The notes under the pieces are model-generated. The model did no database searches, was not told where the DNA came from, and was given only the letters and a program-made list of their open reading frames with translations. 57,808 nucleotides of DNA from Alicyclobacillus sp. GTDB taxonomy: Bacteria > Bacillota > Bacilli > Alicyclobacillales > Alicyclobacillaceae. Of this stretch, positions 45,161-53,142 are shown in pieces. The DNA lies in assembly GCF_023511815.1 (NCBI RefSeq), contig NZ_JAIMAV010000009.1:1-57808 (forward strand), given 5' to 3'. Both the position numbers and the translations under genes were made by a program. The first letter of the stretch is position 1. The number at the start of each line of letters is the position of its first letter.

Positions 45161-45589
45161 TCAGTCCTGCTCGTCCGCCGCGCGCGTGAGATAGGTCTGA
45201 AAGACCGCGAGCTGGTCGGGGTTCTCGCTGAAGTACAGGACGAGGGCCTGGAGAGCGCCGAGGGTGCTCGGGCTCACATGATGCTCAATCCCCTCGACAT
45301 CCCGGCGGATGACGTCCTCCTGAACACCGAGCATGCGCAGGAAGTCCTCCAGCATATGGTGGCGTTCCTTGATCCGTTTGCCGGTCTTCTGACCGCGGGA
45401 CGTCAGCACGATGCCGCGGTACTTCTCGTACGACACGTAGTCGTTCTCACCGAGTTTCTGCAGCATCTTGGTCACCGAGGAGGGTTGGACGTCGAGCGAG
45501 GACGCGATGTCCGAGACGCGCGCGTACCCTTTCTCTTTCATCAGTTCGTAGATCTTCTCGAGATAATCCTCCATGCTCGGTGTCAACAC
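45161..45589 (-). CDS. mntR: Manganese transport regulator MntR
   Basis: A 142-residue DtxR-family repressor very like Bacillus Mnt[65 protein letters not shown] and [14 protein letters not shown]. Mn2+ ligands expected in the family (Asp8, Glu11, His77, Glu99, Glu102 and His103 in Bacillus) have equivalents here ([21 protein letters not shown]). GTG 45589 lies 8 bases after GGAGG. It is divergent from comEA. Confidence 0.94.
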   Translation of the reverse strand: MLTPSMEDYLEKIYELMKEKGYARVSDIASSLDVQPSSVTKMLQKLGENDYVSYEKYRGIVLTSRGQKTGKRIKERHHMLEDFLRMLGVQEDVIRRDVEGIEHHVSPSTLGALQALVLYFSENPDQLAVFQTYLTRAADEQD

Positions 45590-45660
45590 GAGCAAAACCT
45601 CCGCACGTTGATTCTTTTATCTTAGCCCAGTTCCCGGCCGCCCGCCAGATCCGATTTCCA

Positions 45661-45689
45661 TTGTCAAAATCATCAAGAGTTCGTACAGT
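45661..45689 (+). promoter_or_regulatory. Promoter of the comEA operon
   Basis: TTGTCA (45661-45666), 17-base spacer, TACAGT (45684-45689), in the divergent mntR-comEA region. Confidence 0.7.
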
Positions 45690-45749
45690 AGCAAACAGGA
45701 AGCCCCGCGCGCATCGGAGAAGGTGTTGCGCAAAAAGGGGGCGTTGGCC

Positions 45750-46862
45750 ATGTCCAGTGAACCGTCGCACACCGCATCCCTGTGGCCGGATCCCGTCTCG
45801 CCCGTTCGGTCCGGCCTTTCGTGCGCCGTGGACCCATGCGCGGTGGATCCATGTGCCGTGGACCCGTGCGCTGAGGTTCCGTGCGCTGAGGATCTATGCG
45901 CCGTGGACGAAACGGATCGAGACGGGGAACCGGTGCCGGCTCGGGATTCGAGCGGCCGGCTCCAGGTCCCAACGGTCTCCGGCGACTTGGAGATCGCCCG
46001 AGGGCCGGATCTGCCTTCTGTCGCCGACGATGGTCCGGGTGGTGTCGGCTCACCGCGTGGGGCTCAAGGCGCGTGGGCGCGCTGGCTGCTCGCGGTGCTC
46101 TGCAGCGCGAGCCTCGGTTGGTTGGCGCATCGGATTGTGGCCGAATCCACACCGTGGAACGGGACGGCCCGCTCCATCCAGGCGGCGGGATCGCCGACGC
46201 ACACCGCTCCCGGCGCAGGGGCACGGGCGTCCGGTGCAGGTGCCGCGCAATCCGGCGGCGAGCTTGGGGGCAACGCGGCGCAACCCGATGGGCCGGTGGT
46301 CGACGTCCAGGGGGACGTCCGGAACCCGGGCGTGTACCGGCTGTCGGCGGGGGCGCGCGTGGGCGACGCGGTTCGGGCGGCCGGGGGATTTCTCCATCCG
46401 GAAGACGCCCGGTGGTTGAACGAGGCCGCGCCGCTCGACGACGGCCAGGAGGTGGTCGTCCCCGGCCCCGGCCACCTCCCGGGCGGGACCGCGGGTTCGG
46501 CCGACCCGTCGGAGACAACCGGCGCCGGCGGGGGTACGGCGCCCCCGCGGGCGGGCGACAGCGCCGGTCACACCCCGGCTCCGGGCGACGAATCTTTTTC
46601 TACAGCGGCCACGGTGCAGGGCGGGGCGGCACCCGCAGAGGCGGTCCCCGCTCCCGCGGCCGGTGCGAAGATTGACCTCAACACGGCGGATGAGAAGACG
46701 CTCGAGACCCTGCCCGGAATCGGACCCACGCGGGCGAATGCCATCCTCACCTGGCGGCAGCAGCACGGCCGGTTCCACACCGTGGCGGAATTGCAGAACG
46801 TGCCGGGCATCGGGACCGTGTTGTACGGGCGGATCGAACCCTTTGTGACGGTGCTCCCGTAG
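45750..46862 (+). CDS. comEA: Competence protein ComEA with repeat-containing N-terminal extension
   Basis: About 370 residues, against about 200 in Bacillus. Order: a cytoplasmic N-terminal part of about 105 residues with six pentapeptide repeats (CAVDP-like) and clustered Cys; one membrane segment (WARWLLAVLCSASLGWLAHRI); a linker; an SLBB domain (VVDVQGDVRNPGVYRLSAGARVGDAV); a long Gly/Ala/Pro/Thr linker; and the C-terminal double helix-hairpin-helix (DLNTADEKTLETLPGIGPTRANAI...NVPGIGTVLYGRI) that binds incoming DNA. ATG 45750 has AAGGGGG upstream; GTG 45723 is an alternative. It is the DNA receptor for transformation. Confidence 0.93.
   Translation: MSSEPSHTASLWPDPVSPVRSGLSCAVDPCAVDPCAVDPCAEVPCAEDLCAVDETDRDGEPVPARDSSGRLQVPTVSGDLEIARGPDLPSVADDGPGGVGSPRGAQGAWARWLLAVLCSASLGWLAHRIVAESTPWNGTARSIQAAGSPTHTAPGAGARASGAGAAQSGGELGGNAAQPDGPVVDVQGDVRNPGVYRLSAGARVGDAVRAAGGFLHPEDARWLNEAAPLDDGQEVVVPGPGHLPGGTAGSADPSETTGAGGGTAPPRAGDSAGHTPAPGDESFSTAATVQGGAAPAEAVPAPAAGAKIDLNTADEKTLETLPGIGPTRANAILTWRQQHGRFHTVAELQNVPGIGTVLYGRIEPFVTVLP
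45822..45911 (+). repeat. 15-bp in-frame tandem repeat in comEA
   Basis: Six 15-base units beginning TGCGC or TGTGC (45822, 45837, 45852, 45867, 45882, 45897), encoding CAVDP, CAVDP, CAVDP, CAEVP, CAEDL and CAVDE. Confidence 0.9.
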
Positions 46863-46934
46863 CCCTGTAACCTATGCGAGACGACCGATGTGTGACAGGG
46901 ACAGCCGTGCGAAGCGGACGAAAGGAGGAGGGCG

Positions 46935-48053
46935 ATGACCATCAATTGGGTGACGGCCGGCATCGCGGCGGTGCTCCTCGGGTCGGCGTGGGCCGGGTAT
47001 CGCCGCGGCGCGGCGGTGCAGCTGGGCCATCTTGTGCGGCAGGCGCAGAACCTGGTGATCATTGTGGTCTGCCTGTGGGCCGGTTGGCGGCTTGCCGCGG
47101 CGCTGGGCGACTGGGTCCGGACCGCGAATCTCGGCGCCTGGCCGCCGGCCGTCCGCGCCCTGGCGCAAGCCTGGCGCCAGTCGCCGCAGACGGGGGGCGC
47201 CGTGGCGTTTTTGGCGCTGTACGCGGTTCTCGCGGCCTGTTTGCAGCGCGTGCTGCGCCAGGTGCCGGGCAGCCTGGTGAACCGAACCGTCCCGCGGTTC
47301 GGCCGGGCCCGCCTTCTGGGATTGGCCCTGGGGGCGGCGGGCGGCGCGGTGCGCGCGGTGCTGTACGGGGCGCTCCTGTTTCTCGCTCTCCAGTATTTCA
47401 CGCTGCCGGCCATCGGGCGGGAGGCGGGGGCGTCCCGGCCGTACCAGTGGTTGGCCCAGCGCGTGTACAGTCCCTTTGTGCGCCCGTTCGTCGCCCGCGA
47501 ATTGCCGGTGTTGGCGGAGGGCGCGCTTCAGCCGCTGGCGAACAACATCAATCTGTTTGTCGTGCCGAGCCCGACCGGGCAAGCCCAGGGGGTCGTGGTG
47601 GTCCCGAAGGACATCGCCGATCTCGCCCGGCGCATCACCGCCGGGCAGACGACGGCACGCGGCAAGGCGCGCGCGCTCTACGAGTGGGAGATCCATCACA
47701 TCACCTATGACTGGAAAAAGTACGATGACTTTGTGTACCGCGGACGGTGGGATCAGCAGTCGCCGGAGCAGACCCTGCGCACCGGCCGCGGCGTCTGCGC
47801 CGATTACGCCCTTCTGTACGCGAATCTGGCCCACGCCAGCGGACTGACCGTTCGGATTGACGAAGGCATCGGGGACAGCGGCGGCGCGGCCGGGTCCCAC
47901 GCCTGGAACGAGGTGTGGGACGGCGAGGCGAATCGGTGGATCCCGCTGGATACCACCTGGGGCAGCGCGCAGGACGCCTGGTTCGATCCTGCCGGATTCT
48001 GGAACACCCATCATCTGCAGACGGCGATCCTCATCAAGGGGGAGGAACGCTGA
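46935..48053 (+). CDS. CvpA-like membrane domain fused to a transglutaminase-like domain
   Basis: A 372-residue protein. The first 170 residues have four hydrophobic segments in a CvpA (colicin V production)-like arrangement (INWVTAGIAAVLLGSAWAGYRRGAAVQLGHLVRQ). Residues about 230-370 form a transglutaminase-like fold with the Cys in TGRGVCADYALLYANLAHASG, the His in GSHAWNEVW and the Asp in IPLDTTWGSA. It is probably an extracytoplasmic Cys protease or peptidoglycan-linked enzyme. ATG 46935 has AAAGGAGGAGG upstream. It sits between comEA and comEC, where Bacillus has comEB. Confidence 0.82.
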   Translation: MTINWVTAGIAAVLLGSAWAGYRRGAAVQLGHLVRQAQNLVIIVVCLWAGWRLAAALGDWVRTANLGAWPPAVRALAQAWRQSPQTGGAVAFLALYAVLAACLQRVLRQVPGSLVNRTVPRFGRARLLGLALGAAGGAVRAVLYGALLFLALQYFTLPAIGREAGASRPYQWLAQRVYSPFVRPFVARELPVLAEGALQPLANNINLFVVPSPTGQAQGVVVVPKDIADLARRITAGQTTARGKARALYEWEIHHITYDWKKYDDFVYRGRWDQQSPEQTLRTGRGVCADYALLYANLAHASGLTVRIDEGIGDSGGAAGSHAWNEVWDGEANRWIPLDTTWGSAQDAWFDPAGFWNTHHLQTAILIKGEER

Positions 48054-49663
48054 TCCGCCTCTGGGTGTGGCAGGCGGTGGTCTGGTCGCTGACGTTCACC
48101 ATCGTATGCGGTGATCTCCTCGAGGCGAGAACGCCCGGCCGTTGGCCGTACCTTCTGGCGGCGGGCGCGCTGATCGGGCTGGCCGTGGATCGGGTTTGGA
48201 CCGTCTGGGCGCGACGGGCCGGCCGAATCCCAGCCGGCCGGGGCCGATTCCGGGAGTGGCCGGGCAGGTGGTTCCTTGGCGCCGCGTGGGTGTCCGCCTT
48301 TCTGTACGGGGTGTGGGTGGGTCACCGGGTGCCGGAACGGGTGGACGGCTGGTGCGGCGTGACGCTTCAGGCCCAGGCGTCGGTTGAGGCGGTGGTGGGA
48401 GGCCGAGGCGGTATGGGGTATCACCTGCGCATCGGGCGGATCGCCACCGCGGCGGGCGACGAGCGCTGCGACGTCGACGCGGTCTGGTTTCCCGCCGGGC
48501 GGACGGCGTGGGCTCCGGGATCGGCCCTCCGGTTGAACGGTGTGCTGTTTCCCGATCCGCCGAAGACACCGCAGGGACCGTTGGCTCGGCCGCAGTACCG
48601 TTTCGAGGGCACGGCGGAGCGGGTGGACGGGGGGAGGGGATTCTCCCGGGCGAGAGGCGCCATCCTCGAGGACCTGGAGGCCGCGGGCGGGCTCGATGCG
48701 GACACCGCGGCGCTCGCGGTGAGTATGCTTGTCGGCGGCGGGACGGTTGCCCCCGATGTGGAGGAGGCGTTTCTCGCCGCCGGGCTCCTGCACGTTCTGG
48801 CGGCCAGCGGAGCGAACGTCGTGATCCTCGAGCGAACCTTCGCATGGTCCCTGGGGCGCCTGTGGCGATGGATTCGTCTGCCGGGGTGGACCCAACTGGC
48901 CGTGTGGACGGCGGGCCTGTGGGGATTCGCCGGGCTGTGCGCGTTCTCCCCGTCCATCGTCCGGGCTTGTGCCATGGCCCACTACCGGATGTGGGCCGAG
49001 TGGTTCGGGCGTCCGGTGCGAGTCTCCACCGCCCTGGCCGCCGCGGGGCTGTGGATGGCGGTGGCGGACCCCGGCCAGTGCCGCACCCTCTCCGGCGTAC
49101 TCTCCTTCGCCGCCACCGGGGCGGTGGCGAGCGTGGCCCAGGTGGCCGCGGAGCCGGTGGCGGCAGGCCGGCCGCGGTGGCGGGCGCTGGTCCACCGGGT
49201 GCGGCGGATGGCCATGGCCACCACCCTCACCGCCTGCTGGGTGGAGGCGGTTTTGTTGCCGTTCTCTCTGTGCGCCTTCGGTCAGCTCGCACCGTACGCG
49301 CCCGTGTCCAACGCGGTGATGGACCCGGTGTTGGCCCTGTCGTTGCCGTTGGTGGCCATCGCCACGGGGATGGGCGTCGCGGCGGAGCACATCCCCGCCC
49401 TGCGCCCGTTGGCGGAGGGCGCCGGCCTTCTCGCCGCGGCGGCCATTCACGGCATCGTCCATTGGGCGCAGTGGGTGCGGACCTGGCCCGGATCGCTTTG
49501 GCGCATCCCCCGCTGTTCATGGCTGTGGGCCGTCCCGTACTACACCCTGTTGCTGCTCATCGCGTGGCGCCTTTCTCGCGGGAGGCGAGGCGCCGGGGGG
49601 AGATGGGCGCGGGCCGGGAGAGGACGGCCGCCGTACGGACGGCGTCCTCCGCGTATGGTATAA
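48050..49663 (+). CDS. comEC: ComEC/Rec2 competence membrane protein lacking the metallo-beta-lactamase domain
   Basis: A 537-residue protein with N-terminal membrane segments, a soluble OB-like region (VTLQAQASVEAVVGGRGGMGYHLRIGRI...FEGTAERVDGGRGF) and the Competence domain with about eight membrane helices (ALAVSMLVGGG...AAGLLHVLAASGANVVI, then SPSIVRACAMAHYRM). These match the DNA channel of ComEC. The usual C-terminal metallo-beta-lactamase domain is missing; the protein ends in a basic tail. The start is inferred as CTG 48050, overlapping the previous stop (CTGA) with GGGGGAGG upstream; no ATG, GTG or TTG is better placed. Confidence 0.85.
   Translation: MIRLWVWQAVVWSLTFTIVCGDLLEARTPGRWPYLLAAGALIGLAVDRVWTVWARRAGRIPAGRGRFREWPGRWFLGAAWVSAFLYGVWVGHRVPERVDGWCGVTLQAQASVEAVVGGRGGMGYHLRIGRIATAAGDERCDVDAVWFPAGRTAWAPGSALRLNGVLFPDPPKTPQGPLARPQYRFEGTAERVDGGRGFSRARGAILEDLEAAGGLDADTAALAVSMLVGGGTVAPDVEEAFLAAGLLHVLAASGANVVILERTFAWSLGRLWRWIRLPGWTQLAVWTAGLWGFAGLCAFSPSIVRACAMAHYRMWAEWFGRPVRVSTALAAAGLWMAVADPGQCRTLSGVLSFAATGAVASVAQVAAEPVAAGRPRWRALVHRVRRMAMATTLTACWVEAVLLPFSLCAFGQLAPYAPVSNAVMDPVLALSLPLVAIATGMGVAAEHIPALRPLAEGAGLLAAAAIHGIVHWAQWVRTWPGSLWRIPRCSWLWAVPYYTLLLLIAWRLSRGRRGAGGRWARAGRGRPPYGRRPPRMV
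49655..49663 (+). promoter_or_regulatory. Extended -10 promoter for ndh
   Basis: TGG-TATAAT (TATAAT at 49658-49663) at the very end of comEC. The leader of about 135 bases up to ndh has no structure I can name. Confidence 0.65.
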
Positions 49664-49802
49664 TGATGCAGGTGAACCGAACGGATTGTGCGGCGGGAGG
49701 AACTGGAGGCCGGTATCCGGATGGACGTGCCGCAAGTGGGCATCGTATAACCATGATCCATGTCCGCCGTCAGACACAGAGGGGTTGGGAGAGGGAGGAG
49801 CC

Positions 49803-50987
49803 ATGGCAGACATCCTGATTCTGGGTGGCGGTTATGCGGGCATGATGGCCGCCACCGGCTTGGACCGGATCTCCGAGCCGTTCACGTTGATCAACAACCA
49901 CGATTACCACTATTTCACCACGCTTTTGCACGAGGCGGCCGGTGGGCGGGATGAGCCGATGAAGTACACGGTGCCCATCCGGGATATGTTGAGGAAACCG
50001 TCCTCTCGCTTCGTCCAGGACGAGATCGTGCGGCTCGATCGCGAACGGCGGGTGGCCGTGGGCCGAGCGGGCGAATACCCGTACGAATGGCTGGTGGTCA
50101 CCCTCGGCTGGGTGCCCGAGTACTTCGGCATCCCCGGCCTGGCCGAACACAGCCTGGTGTTGCGCAACATCGACACCGCGATTCAGATCCGGCGTCACAT
50201 CGAGTCGCAGTTCGAGGCCTACAAGGACGACGGGGACCCGACGCACCTTCGGATCGTCGTCGGCGGGGCGGGGCTGACGGGCATTGAACTGGTGGGCGAA
50301 CTGGTCGACTGGGTGCCGCAGCTGTGTCTGCGCCACGGAATTGACCGGTCCTTGGTCGACATCCAAAACATCGAGGCGATGCCCACCATTCTGCCGCAGG
50401 TCTCGGAGGATTTGCGCGAGGTGGCATCCCGTGTCCTGACCGAAAAGGGCGCCCGGTTGCGGACGAACACGAAAATCGTCAAGGTCGAGGCGGGCGAGGT
50501 CCACGTGGAGGGCGACGAGCCCGTTCGGGCGGGGACCATCATCTGGACCGGGGGCGTGCGCGCCAACCCGCTGTTGAGTGACGCGGGCTTCACGGTGGAT
50601 CGGCGGGGCCGCGCCAAGGTGGACGCGTACCTGCGCTCGGTCGACGACGATCACGTTTTCATCGGCGGCGACACGGCCTGGTTCGAGGACGAGCAGGGCA
50701 AACCCCTGCCGCCGACGGCACAGGTGGCGACGCAGATGGGACAGTGCATCGCGGAGAATGTCAGCTCGGCCGTCCACGGGCACGCGCTGAAGCCGTTCCA
50801 CGCGAGCCTGAAGGGGACGCTGGCGTCCCTGGGACGGGAGGCCGGCGTGGGCAACGTCGGGAAGATCCCGGTCAAGGGATTTCTGGCGAGCTTCTTCAAG
50901 GAAGCGACCAAGGTCAAGTATTTCTGGGAACTTGGCGGATTGCGGTTGACGGCGGAGAAGACGGGCGAAATTGTCCACATCACCTGA
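49803..50987 (+). CDS. ndh: Type II NADH dehydrogenase (NDH-2)
   Basis: A 394-residue FAD-containing membrane-associated oxidoreductase that passes electrons from NADH to menaquinone without pumping protons. The FAD motif LILGGGYAGMMAA is at the N terminus, the NADH motif IVVGGAGLTGIELVGEL near residue 157, and the second FAD motif HVFIGGDTAWF near residue 285; AQVATQMGQCIAENV follows. The amphipathic C terminus (FLASFFKEATKVKYFWELGG) should bind the membrane. ATG 49803 has GAGGGAGGAG upstream. It is inserted between comEC and holA. Confidence 0.93.
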   Translation: MADILILGGGYAGMMAATGLDRISEPFTLINNHDYHYFTTLLHEAAGGRDEPMKYTVPIRDMLRKPSSRFVQDEIVRLDRERRVAVGRAGEYPYEWLVVTLGWVPEYFGIPGLAEHSLVLRNIDTAIQIRRHIESQFEAYKDDGDPTHLRIVVGGAGLTGIELVGELVDWVPQLCLRHGIDRSLVDIQNIEAMPTILPQVSEDLREVASRVLTEKGARLRTNTKIVKVEAGEVHVEGDEPVRAGTIIWTGGVRANPLLSDAGFTVDRRGRAKVDAYLRSVDDDHVFIGGDTAWFEDEQGKPLPPTAQVATQMGQCIAENVSSAVHGHALKPFHASLKGTLASLGREAGVGNVGKIPVKGFLASFFKEATKVKYFWELGGLRLTAEKTGEIVHIT

Positions 50988-50993
50988 ATCGGG

Positions 50994-51018
50994 CCCCGGG
51001 GAAACCCGGGGTTCTTCG
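50994..51018 (+). terminator. Terminator after ndh
   Basis: CCCCGGG (50994-51000), GAAA tetraloop, CCCGGGG (51005-51011), then TTCTTCG. Confidence 0.6.
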
Positions 51019-51041
51019 TGTCGGGCGGGGAGGCGGGCGCG

Positions 51042-52076
51042 GTGTTGGATTGGATGCGCGCGATGGAGGCGTTGGAGCAGGCGGAACCGGGCGGGGTGTA
51101 CACCCTCGTCGGAGAGGAGCACGCCTTGGTGGAGGCATTCCTCGAACGGCTGCGGGCCCGTGTGGGGGATGCGGAGGGGCCGGCGGAGCTGCTTCGGTTG
51201 GACTTCGAAGAAGAGGGATGCGAGGGCGCGGTGTTCGCCCTCGAGAGCCTGAGCCTGTTCCAGGTGCAGCCGGTGGTGGTTCTCCAACGGTGCACCGCCA
51301 TGACGTCCGGTTCGCGGGTCCGGCACACGACGGATGCGCTCGAGGCGTATCTGGAGCGGCCCGCGCCGGGGCGGGCGCTGGTCATCACGGTTGAGGCGGA
51401 CAAGCTGGATGAGCGCAGACGGCTGGTCAAACTGGCCAAGAAGCACACCATGGTGGACTGCCGGATTCCGAAGGAAGCGCAGGGCCTTCAGATCCTCCGG
51501 CGCCTCGCCGCGGCGGAGGGACTCCAGGTGGAAGGGACGGCCCTGCGGGAGCTTTGGCGGCGGTCCGGGTCGGTCTCCGTGGGGTTGCAGGAGCTGCGCA
51601 AACTGTGGATGTTCACAGACGGGCGGTCCATCACACCGGCGGATGTGGAGGCGGCCGTCGCGCCACCCCTGGAGGACGATGTGTTCGCCTGGATTGACGG
51701 TGTGGTGCAGGGACGGGCGGAGCGGGCGATGCGCGCCCTGGCGGACGTGGAGCGCGCCGGGGAGGATCCGCTCAAGCTGTTCGCACTGATTGCGCGGCAG
51801 GTGCGGCTGATGTGGTACGCCCGGGTCATGGAGGCGCGGGGCATGACGCAACAGCAGATCGCCGCCGAGGCGGGCGCGCACCCGTACGCGGTGCGGGTCG
51901 CGTCCAACCAGGCGAAGCGAGTCCGCCCCGAACATCTGGAGCGGCTGCTGGTGGTCCTGGCCGATCTCGAGTACGAGGTGAAATCCGGCCGTCGCGAGGC
52001 ACGTCACGCGCTGGAACTGGCGGTGCTCTCCTGTTGCGGACCCGCTGTTGAACCGGGCGCCCGCGGCGCATGCTAA
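51042..52076 (+). CDS. holA: DNA polymerase III subunit delta
   Basis: About 344 residues. HolA clamp-loader subunit: GGVYTLVGEEHALVEAFLERLRA near the N terminus, LDFEEE..., FALESLSLFQVQPVVVLQR, RALVITVEADKLDERRRLVKLAKKH, and the C-terminal helical domain (DDVFAWIDGVVQGRAERAMRALADVERAGEDPLKLFALIARQVRLMWYAR). GTG 51042 with GGGGAGG 7 bases upstream is preferred; GTG 51018 lacks a site. It loads the beta clamp with DnaX and HolB. Confidence 0.92.
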   Translation: MLDWMRAMEALEQAEPGGVYTLVGEEHALVEAFLERLRARVGDAEGPAELLRLDFEEEGCEGAVFALESLSLFQVQPVVVLQRCTAMTSGSRVRHTTDALEAYLERPAPGRALVITVEADKLDERRRLVKLAKKHTMVDCRIPKEAQGLQILRRLAAAEGLQVEGTALRELWRRSGSVSVGLQELRKLWMFTDGRSITPADVEAAVAPPLEDDVFAWIDGVVQGRAERAMRALADVERAGEDPLKLFALIARQVRLMWYARVMEARGMTQQQIAAEAGAHPYAVRVASNQAKRVRPEHLERLLVVLADLEYEVKSGRREARHALELAVLSCCGPAVEPGARGAC

Positions 52077-52094
52077 TCCCGGAGGTGCTGGGGG

Positions 52095-52625
52095 ATGGCG
52101 AGAAGACGGTTGTTGGTGCCGGAGGCGCGGCGGGCGCTGGACGCGCTGAAGGAACAGGTGATGGAGGAGAAGGCGCCGGACACATCGGACATGAGGGACG
52201 CGACCACGCCTCGTCCGGTTGCCACGGCCACGGCGGGCGGTGGTCCGGCGGCTACGCCGGGTCGGGTTTCGACCGCGGTGCGGGGTGGGGCCCAGGCGGC
52301 CCCCGCGCGATCGGCCGCGGTGCCACTGCCGCAACACCCGGGGATGGCCGGGCCTCCCCGCGGGGCGGCCGGGGGGAACGACAAGGACGCGGCCAAAGCG
52401 CGTGTGGCGGCCCGGGTGGGGGTGCCCTACGCCGCCGGACGGACGGATCACGGAGAGATGACGGCCCGGCAGGCGGGGAAGCTCGGTGGCGAGATCGGCG
52501 GAGCGATGGTGCAGCGTCTGGTGGAAATCGCCAGGCAGGAGCTGTCCAAACAGCCGCCGCTGGTGTCACCGCTGCAGGTCCGGCAATTGCTCGGCCGCGG
52601 GGGCAGGTCCGCTCCGCGGCCCTGA
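52095..52625 (+). CDS. Alpha/beta-type small acid-soluble spore protein-like, with a central insertion
   Basis: A 176-residue protein in which the two halves of an alpha/beta SASP are separated. Residues 1-25 (RRLLVPEARRALDALKEQVMEE) match the N-terminal half and residues 101-155 (RVGVPY...EMTARQAGKLGGEIGGAMVQRLVEIARQEL) the C-terminal half; normal SASPs are 60-90 residues. Residues 26-100 are a Pro/Ala/Gly/Thr-rich low-complexity insertion. The Glu before the Phe-Gly-Val-like GPR cut site is not present in its usual form. SASPs coat spore DNA. ATG 52095 has GGAGGTG 8 bases upstream. The GPR protease is encoded about 520 bases away. Confidence 0.75.
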   Translation: MARRRLLVPEARRALDALKEQVMEEKAPDTSDMRDATTPRPVATATAGGGPAATPGRVSTAVRGGAQAAPARSAAVPLPQHPGMAGPPRGAAGGNDKDAAKARVAARVGVPYAAGRTDHGEMTARQAGKLGGEIGGAMVQRLVEIARQELSKQPPLVSPLQVRQLLGRGGRSAPRP

Positions 52626-52676
52626 GGCGCCGGGGTGGGACGACCACCGGGGTTCCTCTGCGACTCGAAGCCATAC

Positions 52677-52707
52677 AAAAAACGACCCGTCACGGGTCGT
52701 TTTTTTC
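52677..52707. terminator. Bidirectional terminator between the SASP-like gene and rpsT
   Basis: A perfect 13-bp stem (52677-52689 with 52693-52705), loop TCA, six A residues on the left and seven T residues on the right. It serves both converging genes. Confidence 0.92.
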
Positions 52708-52724
52708 TCCACCTGTAGGGTGGC

Positions 52725-53000
52725 TCAGGCCTGGGCCTGATTCGCTGCGTTGAAGCGCCGGGTAAGCCGGGATTTCTTGCGGTTGGCCGCGTTGCGGTGG
52801 ATGATGCCCTTCGTCGCGGCTTTATCCAACGCGCGCGTGGCGATGCGCAGGGTCACCTGCGCCTGGCTCAGGTCGCCTTGCGCGAGGGCGCGCTCAAACT
52901 TCTTGATGGTCGTGCGCAGCGCGGACTTGAGCGAGGCGTTGCGCAGCGTGCGCCGTGCGGATGTGCGGACGCGTTTCTCTGCGGACTTGATGTTCGGCAC
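52725..53000 (-). CDS. rpsT: 30S ribosomal protein S20
   Basis: A 91-residue basic S20 of usual length: PNIKSAEKRVRTSARRTLRNASLKSALRTTIKKFERAL, then ALDKAATKGIIHRNAANRKKSRLTRRFNAA. It binds 16S rRNA early in assembly. It starts with GTG at 53000 with AAGGAGGTGG upstream. The gene is opposite in direction to holA and gpr, as in Bacillus. Confidence 0.97.
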   Translation of the reverse strand: MPNIKSAEKRVRTSARRTLRNASLKSALRTTIKKFERALAQGDLSQAQVTLRIATRALDKAATKGIIHRNAANRKKSRLTRRFNAANQAQA

Positions 53001-53040
53001 AGTGCCACCTCCTTGCCACCCTCAATTGCAGACAAAGGTC

Positions 53041-53069
53041 AGTCTATCATATCGGCGGTGGAACTGCAA
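53041..53069 (-). promoter_or_regulatory. Promoter of rpsT
   Basis: On the minus strand TTGCAG, 17-base spacer, TAGACT, 41 bases before the rpsT start. Confidence 0.65.
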
Positions 53070-53142
53070 TCTCATTCCCGTATAGCGCGCCTGGCGGCGC
53101 GACAGGTTAAAGGATGCAACCACACGGACGGGAGGCGGTCGG

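Noticed and set aside
49770-52451. An 893-residue minus-strand open frame across ndh, holA and the SASP-like gene
   Set aside because: Arg/His/Pro-rich shadow translation of three well-supported genes.
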